From Flavobacterium sp. ALD4 (GTDB lineage Bacteria > Bacteroidota > Bacteroidia > Flavobacteriales > Flavobacteriaceae), in assembly GCF_002836475.1 (NCBI RefSeq), contig NZ_PJBJ01000028.1, positions 1 through 64,000 on the forward strand: DNA of 64,000 nucleotides, read 5' to 3'. A program made the translations under genes and the position numbers. The notes under the pieces are model-generated. The model was not told the DNA's origin and did not search any database. It saw only the letters and a program-made list of their open reading frames with translations. This document shows, piece by piece, positions 9,223-18,600 of this stretch; the first letter of the stretch is position 1; each line of letters starts with the position of its first letter.

Positions 9223-9747
9223 ACTAGTTATCAAGAGTTATAAATAGTTTATGTATTTATGCCTATTTCTATATTAGGTATACAAGTAAATTTTACTACT
9301 GTTGTTTTCGCATGTGGGATGGAAGTGGCGTCGTCTTATGGATTGCAATGGAGTAAAAGATATAGTGTATAGCGTGATCCCGCTGTAACATCCGGATAGT
9401 ATCGTGAGTGGAAGTGGGGACATGACCAAATAAAAACCCGTCTATATTGCTTAAGACGGGTTTGTTTCTATAAAGAATGAGTAATTATATCGGGAGCATT
9501 TTTTTTGTATCGTTAGTAAAACATACTGTAACCTACTTTAGTTATGATTTGGTTTAAATAAGCAAGAGATAGTATTATAGTGTTGAACAACGATGTGCTT
9601 GTTTCTAATAATTGTTCTCTATTTAATAGATCTTATTACTATTACAGCGAAATTAGTTTGATTGATGATAAAATAAATTTTTGTACACTATCTATTTTTA
9701 GGGTTAAAGCGGTAGTCGTATTTCTTTACAACAACTAGATAAAATCA
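9223..9747. other. Long intergenic stretch with degenerate coding-like sequence
   Basis: This is 525 bp without an intact gene. Around 9311-9426 it carries a GC-richer string including ATAGCGTGATCCCGCTG and GGGGACATGACC, unlike the surrounding AT-rich DNA. It resembles intergenic elements I associate with flavobacterial genomes and is loosely similar to the element near 37495-37560. On the minus strand, about 9510-9635 reads as some 33 codons without a stop (LNREQLLETS...), flanked by multiple stops; this could be a gene remnant or chance. Confidence 0.4.
9434..9463 (-). terminator. Terminator, near-copy of the pdhC terminator
   Basis: Stem AAACCCGTCT/AGACGGGTTT has a 10-nt loop. On the minus strand it is followed by TTATTT. 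The flank, stem and loop closely match the hairpin at 10993-11022. Confidence 0.7.
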
Positions 9748-10632
9748 TCAATGGTCTGGAAGAGTGCTGTTTTTATATGAATTATGTATCACAAGTATCA
9801 GTAATCCAAAAAGCACGGCGCCAACAATTAAAACGTTATTTACTAATCCTTCCATCGAAAATGATAACTTTATTAACATAGTCGAAATGACAAACCCTGA
9901 GTTTCTGATGATTTGGTGGAATTTGTCAGAATGAAAGAAGGAGAACAGTAATAGCAGTACATCAATAATAATTAGGAGCATAAAAAAATCTTCAAAGAAA
10001 ATATTATTAATATTTTTGAAGCTATTGATATGGCTTTCATTATGTTGAATGGAACCGATAAACCAGTTAATAAACGAGTATAATGCAAGAATAATTAAAA
10101 CAGGTATTAAAGTAGTTGCTATTATTTTTTTTAATTTTATGAATTTTCCTATTTTAATTTTTTCCTTAGGAGTTCTACTGATTTCGGCATTGTCTTGTTT
10201 TTTAATTTTTTTATAGAATAGTTGAATCAGAAAAAACAAAATCAGGGTGGTTATTACGTCGTAGATGAATTGCAAATCATTTTCCAGCTTAAACCAACCC
10301 GAAGATAGTTCGATGTGACCAATATCTTTGAATAGCCTTCTTATTACAATCAATGTTATGATCTCATATTGTTTACCGATGTATTTTGATGTGGAACTGG
10401 GAAGGTAAAACACTAACAAGAACACTTCATAAATTAGAATGAATGAAAAGGGGGTGTATACAGCCGAAATTGGATTTTTTGTCAGTTTTGAGGTAAGATC
10501 AATGATGTCTTGGCTTACTAAAAAAATAAGCAGTAGATGCACTAAATAACTCAAAATTGCTATACCTACAATGATACGCTCTGTTTGTTCCCTAAATTTT
10601 TCAGACAGAAATTTGTCAAAGAATTTTTTCAT
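9748..10632 (-). CDS. Multi-pass membrane protein of unknown function
   Basis: This 294-aa protein has about six hydrophobic segments, near residues 20-40, 58-78, 122-140, 165-190, 212-232 and 262-285. After the second segment comes a basic stretch, LIVIRRLFKDIGHIEL. That arrangement is loosely reminiscent of a voltage-sensor or ion-channel helix bundle, but no pore signature (such as TVGYG) is visible and I assign no function. The gene stands alone in a sparsely coding block bracketed by two similar terminators. The reading frame is long and clean, so it is probably real. Confidence 0.6.
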   Translation of the reverse strand: MKKFFDKFLSEKFREQTERIIVGIAILSYLVHLLLIFLVSQDIIDLTSKLTKNPISAVYTPFSFILIYEVFLLVFYLPSSTSKYIGKQYEIITLIVIRRLFKDIGHIELSSGWFKLENDLQFIYDVITTLILFFLIQLFYKKIKKQDNAEISRTPKEKIKIGKFIKLKKIIATTLIPVLIILALYSFINWFIGSIQHNESHINSFKNINNIFFEDFFMLLIIIDVLLLLFSFFHSDKFHQIIRNSGFVISTMLIKLSFSMEGLVNNVLIVGAVLFGLLILVIHNSYKNSTLPDH

Positions 10633-11045
10633 AATTTGTTTACTTAGGCATTTGTATTATGCATTAAAAGGTATAAAATTAATTAGGTATTATTTCGTCA
10701 GCCAACTGTAAAAACAGATGGTAAATCATAGTGGGCCTTAATTTGAGGTTATTCCACTGTTATATAGTATTGAGTATACGCATATAGTAAGCGGGATGAT
10801 TCAGTTAATATATTGATAGAACAAGTATTTTTTACGTTTTTTCTTAATACTTCCGTTAAAACTCAAATTTACGTAATTAATAATGCATTCCTAATTTTAT
10901 TTGTAAGACTAATCGAATTTCGATTCAATAACAATTGGTCTATTCTATTGAGTAGTCGTATCTATAAGTAGCGTAGATTTTGCAGAAAAATAAAAACCCG
11001 TCAAGATTGCTCCAGACGGGTTAAATTATAAAAAAAAATCAGCTG
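10633..11045. other. Intergenic region between the orphan membrane gene and pdhC
   Basis: This is 413 bp of AT-rich DNA with no open frame of note. It presumably holds the promoter of the minus-strand membrane gene on its left and ends with the pdhC terminator on its right. I see nothing else in it. Confidence 0.5.
10993..11022 (-). terminator. pdhC terminator
   Basis: Stem AACCCGTC (10995-11002) pairs with GACGGGTT (11015-11022). On the minus strand it is followed by TTTATTTTT, 24 nt after the pdhC stop. Confidence 0.8.
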
Positions 11046-12692
11046 TTATGCAAGCATAGTTACTGGGTTTTCAATGTATTGTTTCAATGTTTGCAAAAAC
11101 ATAGCTCCAGTGGCCCCGTCAATAGTACGGTGGTCGCAAGCCAAAGATAACATCATAGTATTTCCTACAACGATTTGCCCATTTTTAACAACTGGTTTCT
11201 CCACAATAGCTCCTACTGATAGGATAGCAGAATTAGGTTGATTGATTATAGAATTAAATTCTACGATACCAAACATTCCTAAGTTGGAAACAGTAAATGT
11301 GCTTCCTTCCATTTCGGTTGGCAATAATTTTTTGTTTTTGGCTCTTCCTGCAAGATCTCTAACGCTTCCGCCAATTTGAGATAAGCTCATTGCATCTGTA
11401 AATTTCAACACTGGGACAACTAACCCATCTTCTACAGCTACAGCAACACCAATATTAACATGATGGTTGATTGTAATTGCTTCTTCTTTCCATTGAGAGT
11501 TTACTTGTGGATGTTTTTTTAATGCCATAGCACATGCTTTGATGACCATATCATTAAAAGAAACTTTTGTATCAGGAATACTATTGATTATAGCTCTAGA
11601 TTTCATTGCATCGTCCATCGTAACTTCAATGGTTAAGTTGTAATGAGGCGCAGTGAATAGAGACTCCGCTAATCGTTTGGCTATAATTTTTCGCATTTGC
11701 GAATTTTTGATTTCTTCCGTTAGTACTTCTCCCGCAGGAACAAATACTTTTGCGACAGGTGCAGCCGCAGTTGGTGCTTTTGTAGTAGCAGCTTCAGCCG
11801 GTGCTGTGATAGTTTGTGCAGCTGGAGTGAAGTTTTCAACATCACTTTTTACAATACGTCCATTTTCGCCTGAACCTTTTACTTGTGTTAACTGAATTCC
11901 TTTATCACTTGCAATTTTCTTTGCCAATGGAGAAGCTAAAATTCGCGTCCCTTCAGTTGAGGCTTCTTGAGTAACTGATGCTACTTCTTCGGCTGGTGCT
12001 GATGTAGCTTCTTCAGCTGGCTCTGTAGATTCAGTTGGACCGTCAGTGCTGTAGTTTTCAGCAATACCAGTTATGTCTGTTCCTTCAGGGCCTATGATAG
12101 CCAGTAAACTGTCAACTGGTGCTGCGTTTCCTTCTTGAATTCCTATATATAATAAAGTACCTTCATTGAAAGACTCAAATTCCATTGTTGCTTTATCTGT
12201 TTCGATTTCAGCTAAGATATCGCCTTCTTTAATTTTATCTCCCACTTTGTTTAACCAAGTTGCGACCGTTCCTTCTGTCATGGTATCACTTAATCGAGGC
12301 ATCGTGACAATAACAACTCCTTCTGGTAGAGAGGCTGGTGTTACTTTTTCTTCTTTTTTAGTTTCAGATGCAACAGGAGTATTGTCACTTTCAGGTTTAG
12401 CAGCTTCCTTTTCAGGTGCTGATTTTGCTGCAATTAAAGCAGTGACGTCCTCACCTTCCTCACCGATGATAGCAAGTAAAGAATCTACGGGTGCAGTTTC
12501 CCCTGCTGGAATTCCAATGTATAATAGAGTTCCTTCGTTGAAAGATTCAAACTCCATTGTTGCTTTGTCGGTTTCAATTTCAGCCAAGATATCTCCTTCA
12601 CTAATTTTGTCTCCTACTTTTTTAAGCCAAGTCGCTACCGTTCCTTCCGTCATAGTATCGCTTAAACGAGGCATTGTTACTTTTATCGCCAT
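11046..12692 (-). CDS. pdhC: Pyruvate dehydrogenase E2 (dihydrolipoyl acetyltransferase)
   Basis: This 548-aa protein starts at MAIKVTMPRLSD; upstream in-frame codons overlap pdhA and were not chosen. It has two lipoyl domains 124 codons apart, each with the lipoylated lysine in ETDKATMEF. Ala/Pro/Glu-rich linkers follow, then an E3/E1-binding domain (ILASPLAKKIASDKGI). The C-terminal acyltransferase domain carries the catalytic DHRTIDGATGA. The E2 core transfers acetyl groups from lipoamide to CoA in the cytoplasmic pyruvate dehydrogenase complex. The gene starts 7 nt after pdhA stops, so the two are cotranscribed. E1-beta is not in this window. The two lipoyl domains are nearly identical, suggesting recent duplication or gene conversion. 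Confidence 0.95.
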   Translation of the reverse strand: MAIKVTMPRLSDTMTEGTVATWLKKVGDKISEGDILAEIETDKATMEFESFNEGTLLYIGIPAGETAPVDSLLAIIGEEGEDVTALIAAKSAPEKEAAKPESDNTPVASETKKEEKVTPASLPEGVVIVTMPRLSDTMTEGTVATWLNKVGDKIKEGDILAEIETDKATMEFESFNEGTLLYIGIQEGNAAPVDSLLAIIGPEGTDITGIAENYSTDGPTESTEPAEEATSAPAEEVASVTQEASTEGTRILASPLAKKIASDKGIQLTQVKGSGENGRIVKSDVENFTPAAQTITAPAEAATTKAPTAAAPVAKVFVPAGEVLTEEIKNSQMRKIIAKRLAESLFTAPHYNLTIEVTMDDAMKSRAIINSIPDTKVSFNDMVIKACAMALKKHPQVNSQWKEEAITINHHVNIGVAVAVEDGLVVPVLKFTDAMSLSQIGGSVRDLAGRAKNKKLLPTEMEGSTFTVSNLGMFGIVEFNSIINQPNSAILSVGAIVEKPVVKNGQIVVGNTMMLSLACDHRTIDGATGAMFLQTLKQYIENPVTMLA

Positions 12693-12699
12693 AATATTT

Positions 12700-13698
12700 T
12701 TATAGTTTGTGAGGTATGAATGGATAGTTTTCTTGTTCGTATACCACGTCATACAGTTGTTGTACTGGAGGGTAATCAGATTCTTCAGCAAAATCAACGC
12801 ACTCTTGAACTAAAGCTTTTACTCTTTTTTCAATTGCTGTAATTTCTTCTTCGGTAGCATAATTTTTATCCTTTATTAAGTCTAAAACTTGAGTAATAGG
12901 ATCAATTTTTTTATATTCTTCCACTTCGTCTTTAGAACGATATAATTGAGCATCAGACATTGAATGTCCTCTGTAACGATACGTTTTCATTTCCAGGAAT
13001 GTTGGTCCGTCTCCACGTCTAGCTCTTTCGATAGCCTCTGTCATCGCTTCCGCTACTTTCACAGGATTCATTCCGTCAACAGGACCGCAAGGCATCTCGT
13101 AGCCTAATCCTAGTTTCCATATATCCGTGTGGTTCGCAGTTCTTTCTACAGAAGTTCCCATTGCATAACCGTTATTTTCAACGATAAAAACAACTGGTAA
13201 CTTCCATAACATAGCCATGTTGAAAGCTTCGTGTAAGGAACCTTGACGAGCTGCGCCATCACCAAAATAGGTCAATGTCACTCCGCCTGTTTCAAAATAT
13301 TTGTCTGCAAAAGCTAATCCTGCACCTACAGGAATTTGTCCTCCTACAATTCCATGACCACCATAAAAACGATGTTCTTTGGAGAAAATATGCATAGAGC
13401 CACCCATTCCTTTAGACGTTCCGGTAACTTTTCCTAAAAGTTCAGCCATTACACGTCTTGGGTCTACGCCCATTCCGATTGGTTGAACGTGATTCCTGTA
13501 TGCAGTAATCATTTTATCTTTTGTCAAGTCCATCGCGTGCAGAGCGCCTGCAAGTACGGCTTCTTGGCCATTATATAAATGTAAAAAACCTCTGACTTTT
13601 TGTTGTATGTATAATGCTGCAAGCTTGTCTTCAAACTTTCTCCAAAGCAGCATGTCTTCGTACCACTTTAAATATACCTCTTGTGTAACTTCTTTCAT
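12700..13698 (-). CDS. pdhA: Pyruvate dehydrogenase E1 alpha subunit
   Basis: This 332-aa protein has the thiamine-diphosphate motif GDGAARQGSLHEAFNMA, closing with VVFIVENN. It also has YRGHSMSD, the E1-alpha region carrying the phosphorylation-loop serine in eukaryotes, and an N-terminal region (YEDMLLWRKFEDK) typical of E1-alpha. With E1-beta it decarboxylates pyruvate and acetylates E2. It is the first gene of pdhA-pdhC. A TATTTTTG box near 13787-13794 would give a leader of about 85 nt. Confidence 0.95.
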   Translation of the reverse strand: MKEVTQEVYLKWYEDMLLWRKFEDKLAALYIQQKVRGFLHLYNGQEAVLAGALHAMDLTKDKMITAYRNHVQPIGMGVDPRRVMAELLGKVTGTSKGMGGSMHIFSKEHRFYGGHGIVGGQIPVGAGLAFADKYFETGGVTLTYFGDGAARQGSLHEAFNMAMLWKLPVVFIVENNGYAMGTSVERTANHTDIWKLGLGYEMPCGPVDGMNPVKVAEAMTEAIERARRGDGPTFLEMKTYRYRGHSMSDAQLYRSKDEVEEYKKIDPITQVLDLIKDKNYATEEEITAIEKRVKALVQECVDFAEESDYPPVQQLYDVVYEQENYPFIPHKL

Positions 13699-13786
13699 CT
13701 CAATTGTTCTTTTGCTAAAGTTTTTATTGTGTTATCAACTAGTACCTATGACGCAAAAGAGTCTCCTCACACAAATTTGCGAATTG

Positions 13787-13794
13787 CAAAAATA
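13787..13794 (-). promoter_or_regulatory. Putative -7 box (TATTTTTG) for pdhA-pdhC
   Basis: It is a TAnnTTTG match on the minus strand, 89 nt before the pdhA start, in the cdd-pdhA gap. Confidence 0.35.
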
Positions 13795-13842
13795 AGACAT
13801 TCCATCTGAGAAGTAAAATTAAAAGGCTTCTTTTTGCTTTTT

Positions 13843-14325
13843 TTACAAGAAGTTTTTGTCGAACATAAAGGGTAGTAAGTTTTTGAGCGAGTCTGATTTG
13901 TATATATCACCTGTTTCTCCCATGAAATAAATTTCTATTGGAGACTCTTGTCGAGTTTCATATTCAGCTATTGACTGCCTGCAAGCACCGCATGGAGGGA
14001 TGGGGGCTATTGTCTTATTAGAGTCGGAAGCTGCGGTGATTGCCATTTTTAAAATTTTTGCTTCAGGATAAATAGCTCCTGCCTGAAAAATAGCGACGCG
14101 TTCAGCACATAGACCAGAGGGATATGCTGCATTCTCTTGGTTTGAGCCTAAAACAATTTGTTCATTGTCTAATAAAAGCGCGGCACCCACTCGGAATTTT
14201 GAGTACGGCGCGTAGGCTTTTTTTCTAACAGCTACAGCTTGTTCCATTAGTTTCTGGATGTCATTAGGTAATTCTTGAAGTGAGCTATAAGCCAAAAATT
14301 GGCTGGTAATAGTAATTTTTTTCAT
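13843..14325 (-). CDS. cdd: Cytidine deaminase
   Basis: This 160-aa protein deaminates cytidine and deoxycytidine for pyrimidine salvage. The zinc site is complete: C73-A-E75 in LCAERVAIF, with E75 as proton shuttle, plus C112 and C115 in PCGACRQ. The substrate-binding region RVGAALL and NQENAAYPSG are present. It lies between porV and pdhA on the same strand, the order known from Flavobacterium genomes, but a strong terminator separates it from porV. Confidence 0.95.
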   Translation of the reverse strand: MKKITITSQFLAYSSLQELPNDIQKLMEQAVAVRKKAYAPYSKFRVGAALLLDNEQIVLGSNQENAAYPSGLCAERVAIFQAGAIYPEAKILKMAITAASDSNKTIAPIPPCGACRQSIAEYETRQESPIEIYFMGETGDIYKSDSLKNLLPFMFDKNFL

Positions 14326-14343
14326 TGTTAATGGGGGAAAAAA

Positions 14344-14386
14344 AATCCAAATTTCATTCCGAAGCTTCGGGATTGAAATTTGGATT
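14344..14386 (-). terminator. porV terminator
   Basis: An outer stem AATCCAAATTTCA/TGAAATTTGGATT encloses a perfect CCGAAGCTTCGG palindrome. On the minus strand it is followed by T8. It is among the strongest hairpins in the window. Confidence 0.9.
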
Positions 14387-14408
14387 GTTAATTTGATTTT
14401 AGATAGTG

Positions 14409-15578
14409 CTAATATACATCATATTTATCTCCGAAATTAAAAGTAAGAGAGAAACGTAGTGTATTCTCTAACGGATTTTTAACTTTTGAAGCTGAAAATA
14501 AATAAGAGACGTCTACTTTGACGACATTGTATTTAAAGCCTGCTCCTAAAGAGAAGAATTGTCTCGCTCCTTTTAATGGACTTTCATGAAAATAACCCAA
14601 ACGCATAGCAAAAGAGTCTTGGTATGAATATTCTGCCCCTACAGCATAAGTTATTTCTTTAGTTTCTTCGCTAAAACCATCTGGAGCATCTCCAAATGAT
14701 TTAAATACGCCGGAAGCCCAGCCAATAGATCGGTAATTATCTAAATTTTGGCGTCTTTCTTCAGGAGTAACTGTTCCGTCCCCATTTAAATCTGGATTTT
14801 GAGGTGTTGGTACTAACAATTTGTTGAATTCTAGATTTAATGCGACTTTATTATAATCGTCCAAAATAAAATCAAATCCCGTTCCCACTTTTAAATTAGC
14901 CGGTAAAAAGTTGGTGCTTATTTCGTTATTGTCATAACTGATTTTTGGCCCTAAATTTTGAATGTTAAATCCAGCTCTCCATCTTCCGTTAAACTCATTG
15001 TATGCTATTTCTTCTGATTGGTAAAACCCTGCAACATCGATAGCAAATGTATTAGCCGCAGATGCATCTCCAGTATCGGTAACTACTTTTAAATTGGAGC
15101 GGATATATCTTCCGGCCACTGCCATAGAGAATGTTTCGCTTAGTTTTAATGAATAAGAACCATCAATTGCAAATTCATTTGGAGAAACTGTTCTTGGTAC
15201 TTCTGTAGGGTCTCCGGTTTCTCTTAATTCGATTTCACCAAAACCAAAATAACGAATACTACCTGCAAAAGCACTTCGTTCACTTATTTTATTGTAATAC
15301 GTTAATTGTCCTAAAGAAATATCATTTGCTAAATCCGTTAGGTAGGGAGTATAGCTTATGGAAACACCTTGTTTATCCGTTGCAAAGGCATATTTAGCGG
15401 GGTTCCATTGTTGCGAAAAAGCATCTGCTGAAGTGGCGACTCCTATGTCTGCCATACCTGCGGCTCTAGCGTCAGCCGAGACTAGTAAAAATGGAACAGC
15501 AGTGGTAATTACTCTATCTTGAGCATTTGCAAAAGAAATGCCGAGTAAGCAGCTTGTAAAAAGTATTAATTTTCTCAT
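14409..15578 (-). CDS. porV: Type IX secretion outer membrane protein PorV (LptO)
   Basis: This 389-aa protein starts at MRKLILFTSCLLGISFANAQ, a signal peptide; an in-frame ATG at 15596 would add six residues. It then has VPFLLVSADARAAGMADIG and QQWNPAKYAF, hallmarks of the PorV/PorQ FadL-like family, and it ends in TLRFSLTFNFGDKYDVY. PorV is an outer-membrane barrel that carries type-A CTD substrates from the T9SS translocon to the sortase PorU. It is intact here although its neighbour porU is a pseudogene. A TATATTTG box inside the 3' end of porU gives it an independent promoter. Confidence 0.93.
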   Translation of the reverse strand: MRKLILFTSCLLGISFANAQDRVITTAVPFLLVSADARAAGMADIGVATSADAFSQQWNPAKYAFATDKQGVSISYTPYLTDLANDISLGQLTYYNKISERSAFAGSIRYFGFGEIELRETGDPTEVPRTVSPNEFAIDGSYSLKLSETFSMAVAGRYIRSNLKVVTDTGDASAANTFAIDVAGFYQSEEIAYNEFNGRWRAGFNIQNLGPKISYDNNEISTNFLPANLKVGTGFDFILDDYNKVALNLEFNKLLVPTPQNPDLNGDGTVTPEERRQNLDNYRSIGWASGVFKSFGDAPDGFSEETKEITYAVGAEYSYQDSFAMRLGYFHESPLKGARQFFSLGAGFKYNVVKVDVSYLFSASKVKNPLENTLRFSLTFNFGDKYDVY

Positions 15579-15600
15579 TTTGGTATAAAAATTCATTAAA

Positions 15601-15608
15601 CAAATATA
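15601..15608 (-). promoter_or_regulatory. Putative -7 box (TATATTTG) for porV
   Basis: It is an exact TAnnTTTG match, 23 nt upstream of the porV start and 9 nt beyond the porU stop. It would let porV be expressed independently of porU. Confidence 0.5.
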
Positions 15609-15616
15609 GTATATTA

Positions 15617-18600
15617 TTAAAGTATCACAAGTTTTTCAAACTTTTCTGCTCTTTTATTGGTTAGGGTGGATTTGACGGTTAGTTTTTAGACATATATTCC
15701 TTTTCCTATTTTATTGCCAAAATCATCTTTGCCGTCCCATGTAATCTCTTTTGATAAAAATCCTTCTTTTGAAATGATTTGATTTTTTGTCCATACTACT
15801 TTACCTGTTATCGTCATAACTTGTATTTGTACCATTAGTGGTTCAAAAGGCCTGTTATGTGTAAACCAAAACTCAGTATAGTTAACAAATGATTAGGGTA
15901 ATTTAATACATGTGTCAGCGTTATAGATTCATCGCCAACTATTACAAACTGAATTTCAGTAGAGATGGGGTTATTGTAAACATCTCAAGCCTTAAATGTA
16001 ATAGTATGTAAGCCAACGGTTAAATTACGAAGAGGAAATCGGAGACTTCCCTTAGTGTAATCATCTAGATTTGTTTGATAGTAATCATTTAGTAGGTAGG
16101 GATTACTTACGTCTCCGTCTAAAATTGCCACAATATCATGTCCTATGCCTCTAGCGGTGTTGATCCCGTTTTCATCTTCGAGAAAAGCCAATAAAAATGG
16201 GGATGCATTTGTTATACCACCAGAAACAAAAGTTTCGTCATTCATATATAACTTAACTTTTGGACTAATATTGTCCTCAGTTGCATTTTCATTAATTCCG
16301 CCTCTCTGAATACTAGTGTTAAAGCCAGTTTCGTTTTCTAATGTTTGGTCTTTTTTAGCATAAAAACTGATTTTTCCGTTAGCTAATGAAATCCGAATGT
16401 CTCTAGGAACTACGAAACTAAACTCGAACAGACCATTTGTAATAGAAGCATTTCCTCTAAAAATGGTTTCGCCTAAGGTGTTAAAATTTATGGGCGGACT
16501 ATTACCATCATTATTTAATGTAACTCTTTGGATGGTTTTATCAAATATTGTAGTGGAAACTTCACCGTTGTAATTTGTTAACAGCATGTTATTTTCATCA
16601 TTTATCTCTCCACTCACTTTCATGCGGGCCAATGATTTGAAATCATCTGTTGCTTGCGACACCGGAATGTCATTTACTTTTGTAAGCTTTATTTTTGGCT
16701 TGGGTATTGCCAGGATTAAGGCGGGGTCACCTAAATAGAAAACTACATTCGTAGCGCTGTTTGGGTTGCTGTTTTTTGAAACTCGTAATGCTTCTGCAAT
16801 TGACGTATATTGGCTTGAGCCAAAAGAGAATAGTTTTTCAGTTAATACATCATTGAAATTTTCGGCACTAAATTACCCGATAGAACGAATGGTGGTAATC
16901 ATGGCAATGGCTCCGCCTTTTGGATTCCACTAGGTGTATTCACCAGCTGTGGGTCTCGAAGGATTATCAAAACGGGAGAATTCACAGGTAATTGTTATGA
17001 ATAGGGGGTATCTATATTGGTTGCTTAAATTTTGTCCATCAGATTTTTCCCAAATTCGTTCTGCAGATAATCCGTCCTCACCTCCATGTCCTAAATAATT
17101 GAAGACCAAAGCTCCTTTTTCGAATGCATTGAACAAATCGGTTCTTGCTTTTGGATATCGAAAACCTCCTGCGGATGCTTCTTGAGTATAGGAGTCCAAA
17201 ATGATTTTATTGATATTAAAAAAAAGGTTTTTGAGTAGTGATTATATCGGCTAATTTGTTTTGTCTACTTTGCAAATTGGCGTCGAAGGTTATGTCTGAA
17301 TCATCGCTAATCATTACGAAATTGTTTCTCCAAATTCCGTATGATTTTATGTCATGGTAGTCAATTACTTTGTTTACCATTTCTTCCGCCTGTTGTGGTT
17401 CATTTACAATCATTGTTCCGACAGCGATATCAATGCCGCCAAAATAAGAAACAATATTCCCCTCATTGCTATCCAGCAGTCCATAAAAATCATCAGATGC
17501 AAACGAAGCTTCTCCGTTGGTACTGCTGGTAAGGGCATGATATATAGGAACGATGTTCGTATTGTTGAAAGTTCGGTTTTTATAGTCGTAGGAAGCGTCT
17601 CCAAAGAGGTTCACGTACTTTATTCTCTTCGCCGAAGTAGATGCGTTTTCATAAATATATTTGATGCAATTTCTAATTGCTGCGATATCTTGCTTTCCAG
17701 ATGAAAATTCTGGGTATATTGATTCTGTTGTAATGACTTTGACATTCAATTTAGAATAGGATCTGTGGAAATTAGCTAATTTTTCAGCCTGTGTAATTAA
17801 AGATTTTGGAGTGATAATCACGTAGTCAATATCTTCAAATTGACCTTTATTGTTTTTGAAAATTGAGCCTTTTATGTTTTGGTTAGAGACTTTAGGATTA
17901 TTCTCTTTTAAAGGAATATAGTAATCAGAAGGGTCAAGAGCGACATATTTCCGGAGTTCTCCTAAGGTTGCTTTGAAGGAAAAGGACTGTTGAAGAGTGT
18001 TTTCAAATTTACTTCCATTATATAGGTCAGTAATGTCCCAAACCTGGGTAATTGCTGCTGCGTTAGATAGGGTGTAACTCACGACTCCTGAGCTAGCAAT
18101 TGAAGCATCGTATTGAAAGTTAAATTGTTTTCCATATCCTTGAAGTTTTCTTTTGGCAATTAATTGAATATTGTCCAGAAAGCCCTTTGAGCCGGGAACA
18201 CCATTATTGTTATAGGTTAGTTTTATTTGTACGTTTTCGGATCCAGTAAAGGAGGCGTTGCCCGGTAATGAACCAACATTAAATTCAGTTTCTGAATTGG
18301 TATTTATCGCAGGAAAGGATATGGCGCCAATGGGTTGGCCACTGGAAGTAACCTGAAAAGAAGTGGGGGTGTAGGCTGCAGAAGCTGTGGTCGTTTTAAT
18401 TTTAACATGTGTTGTGACGTCTATGTTTGGAAAATTAAATTCAAATTCTTGGTCTTGCTTGATGTCAAAAGATTCACCAAACCATCGCCTGCCCAGTTTT
18501 GCAATATTGATTAAATCGAATTCATGGAACTGATGGTCATCAAAAGTAATTACGCTTGCAGTGCTGTTACCGGAGGGTTGGTTTGTTTCCTTAATCCTTT

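Noticed and set aside
12166..12705. Long plus-strand open frame opposite pdhC (179 codons)
   Set aside because: It is an antisense shadow of the duplicated lipoyl domains; it mirrors their repeat structure and has no features of its own.
16930..17199. Separate small genes inside the porU locus (also 15985-16662, 17216-18886, 19038-19364)
   Set aside because: They join into one PorU sequence when the stops and frameshifts are bridged, so they are fragments of a pseudogene, not genes.
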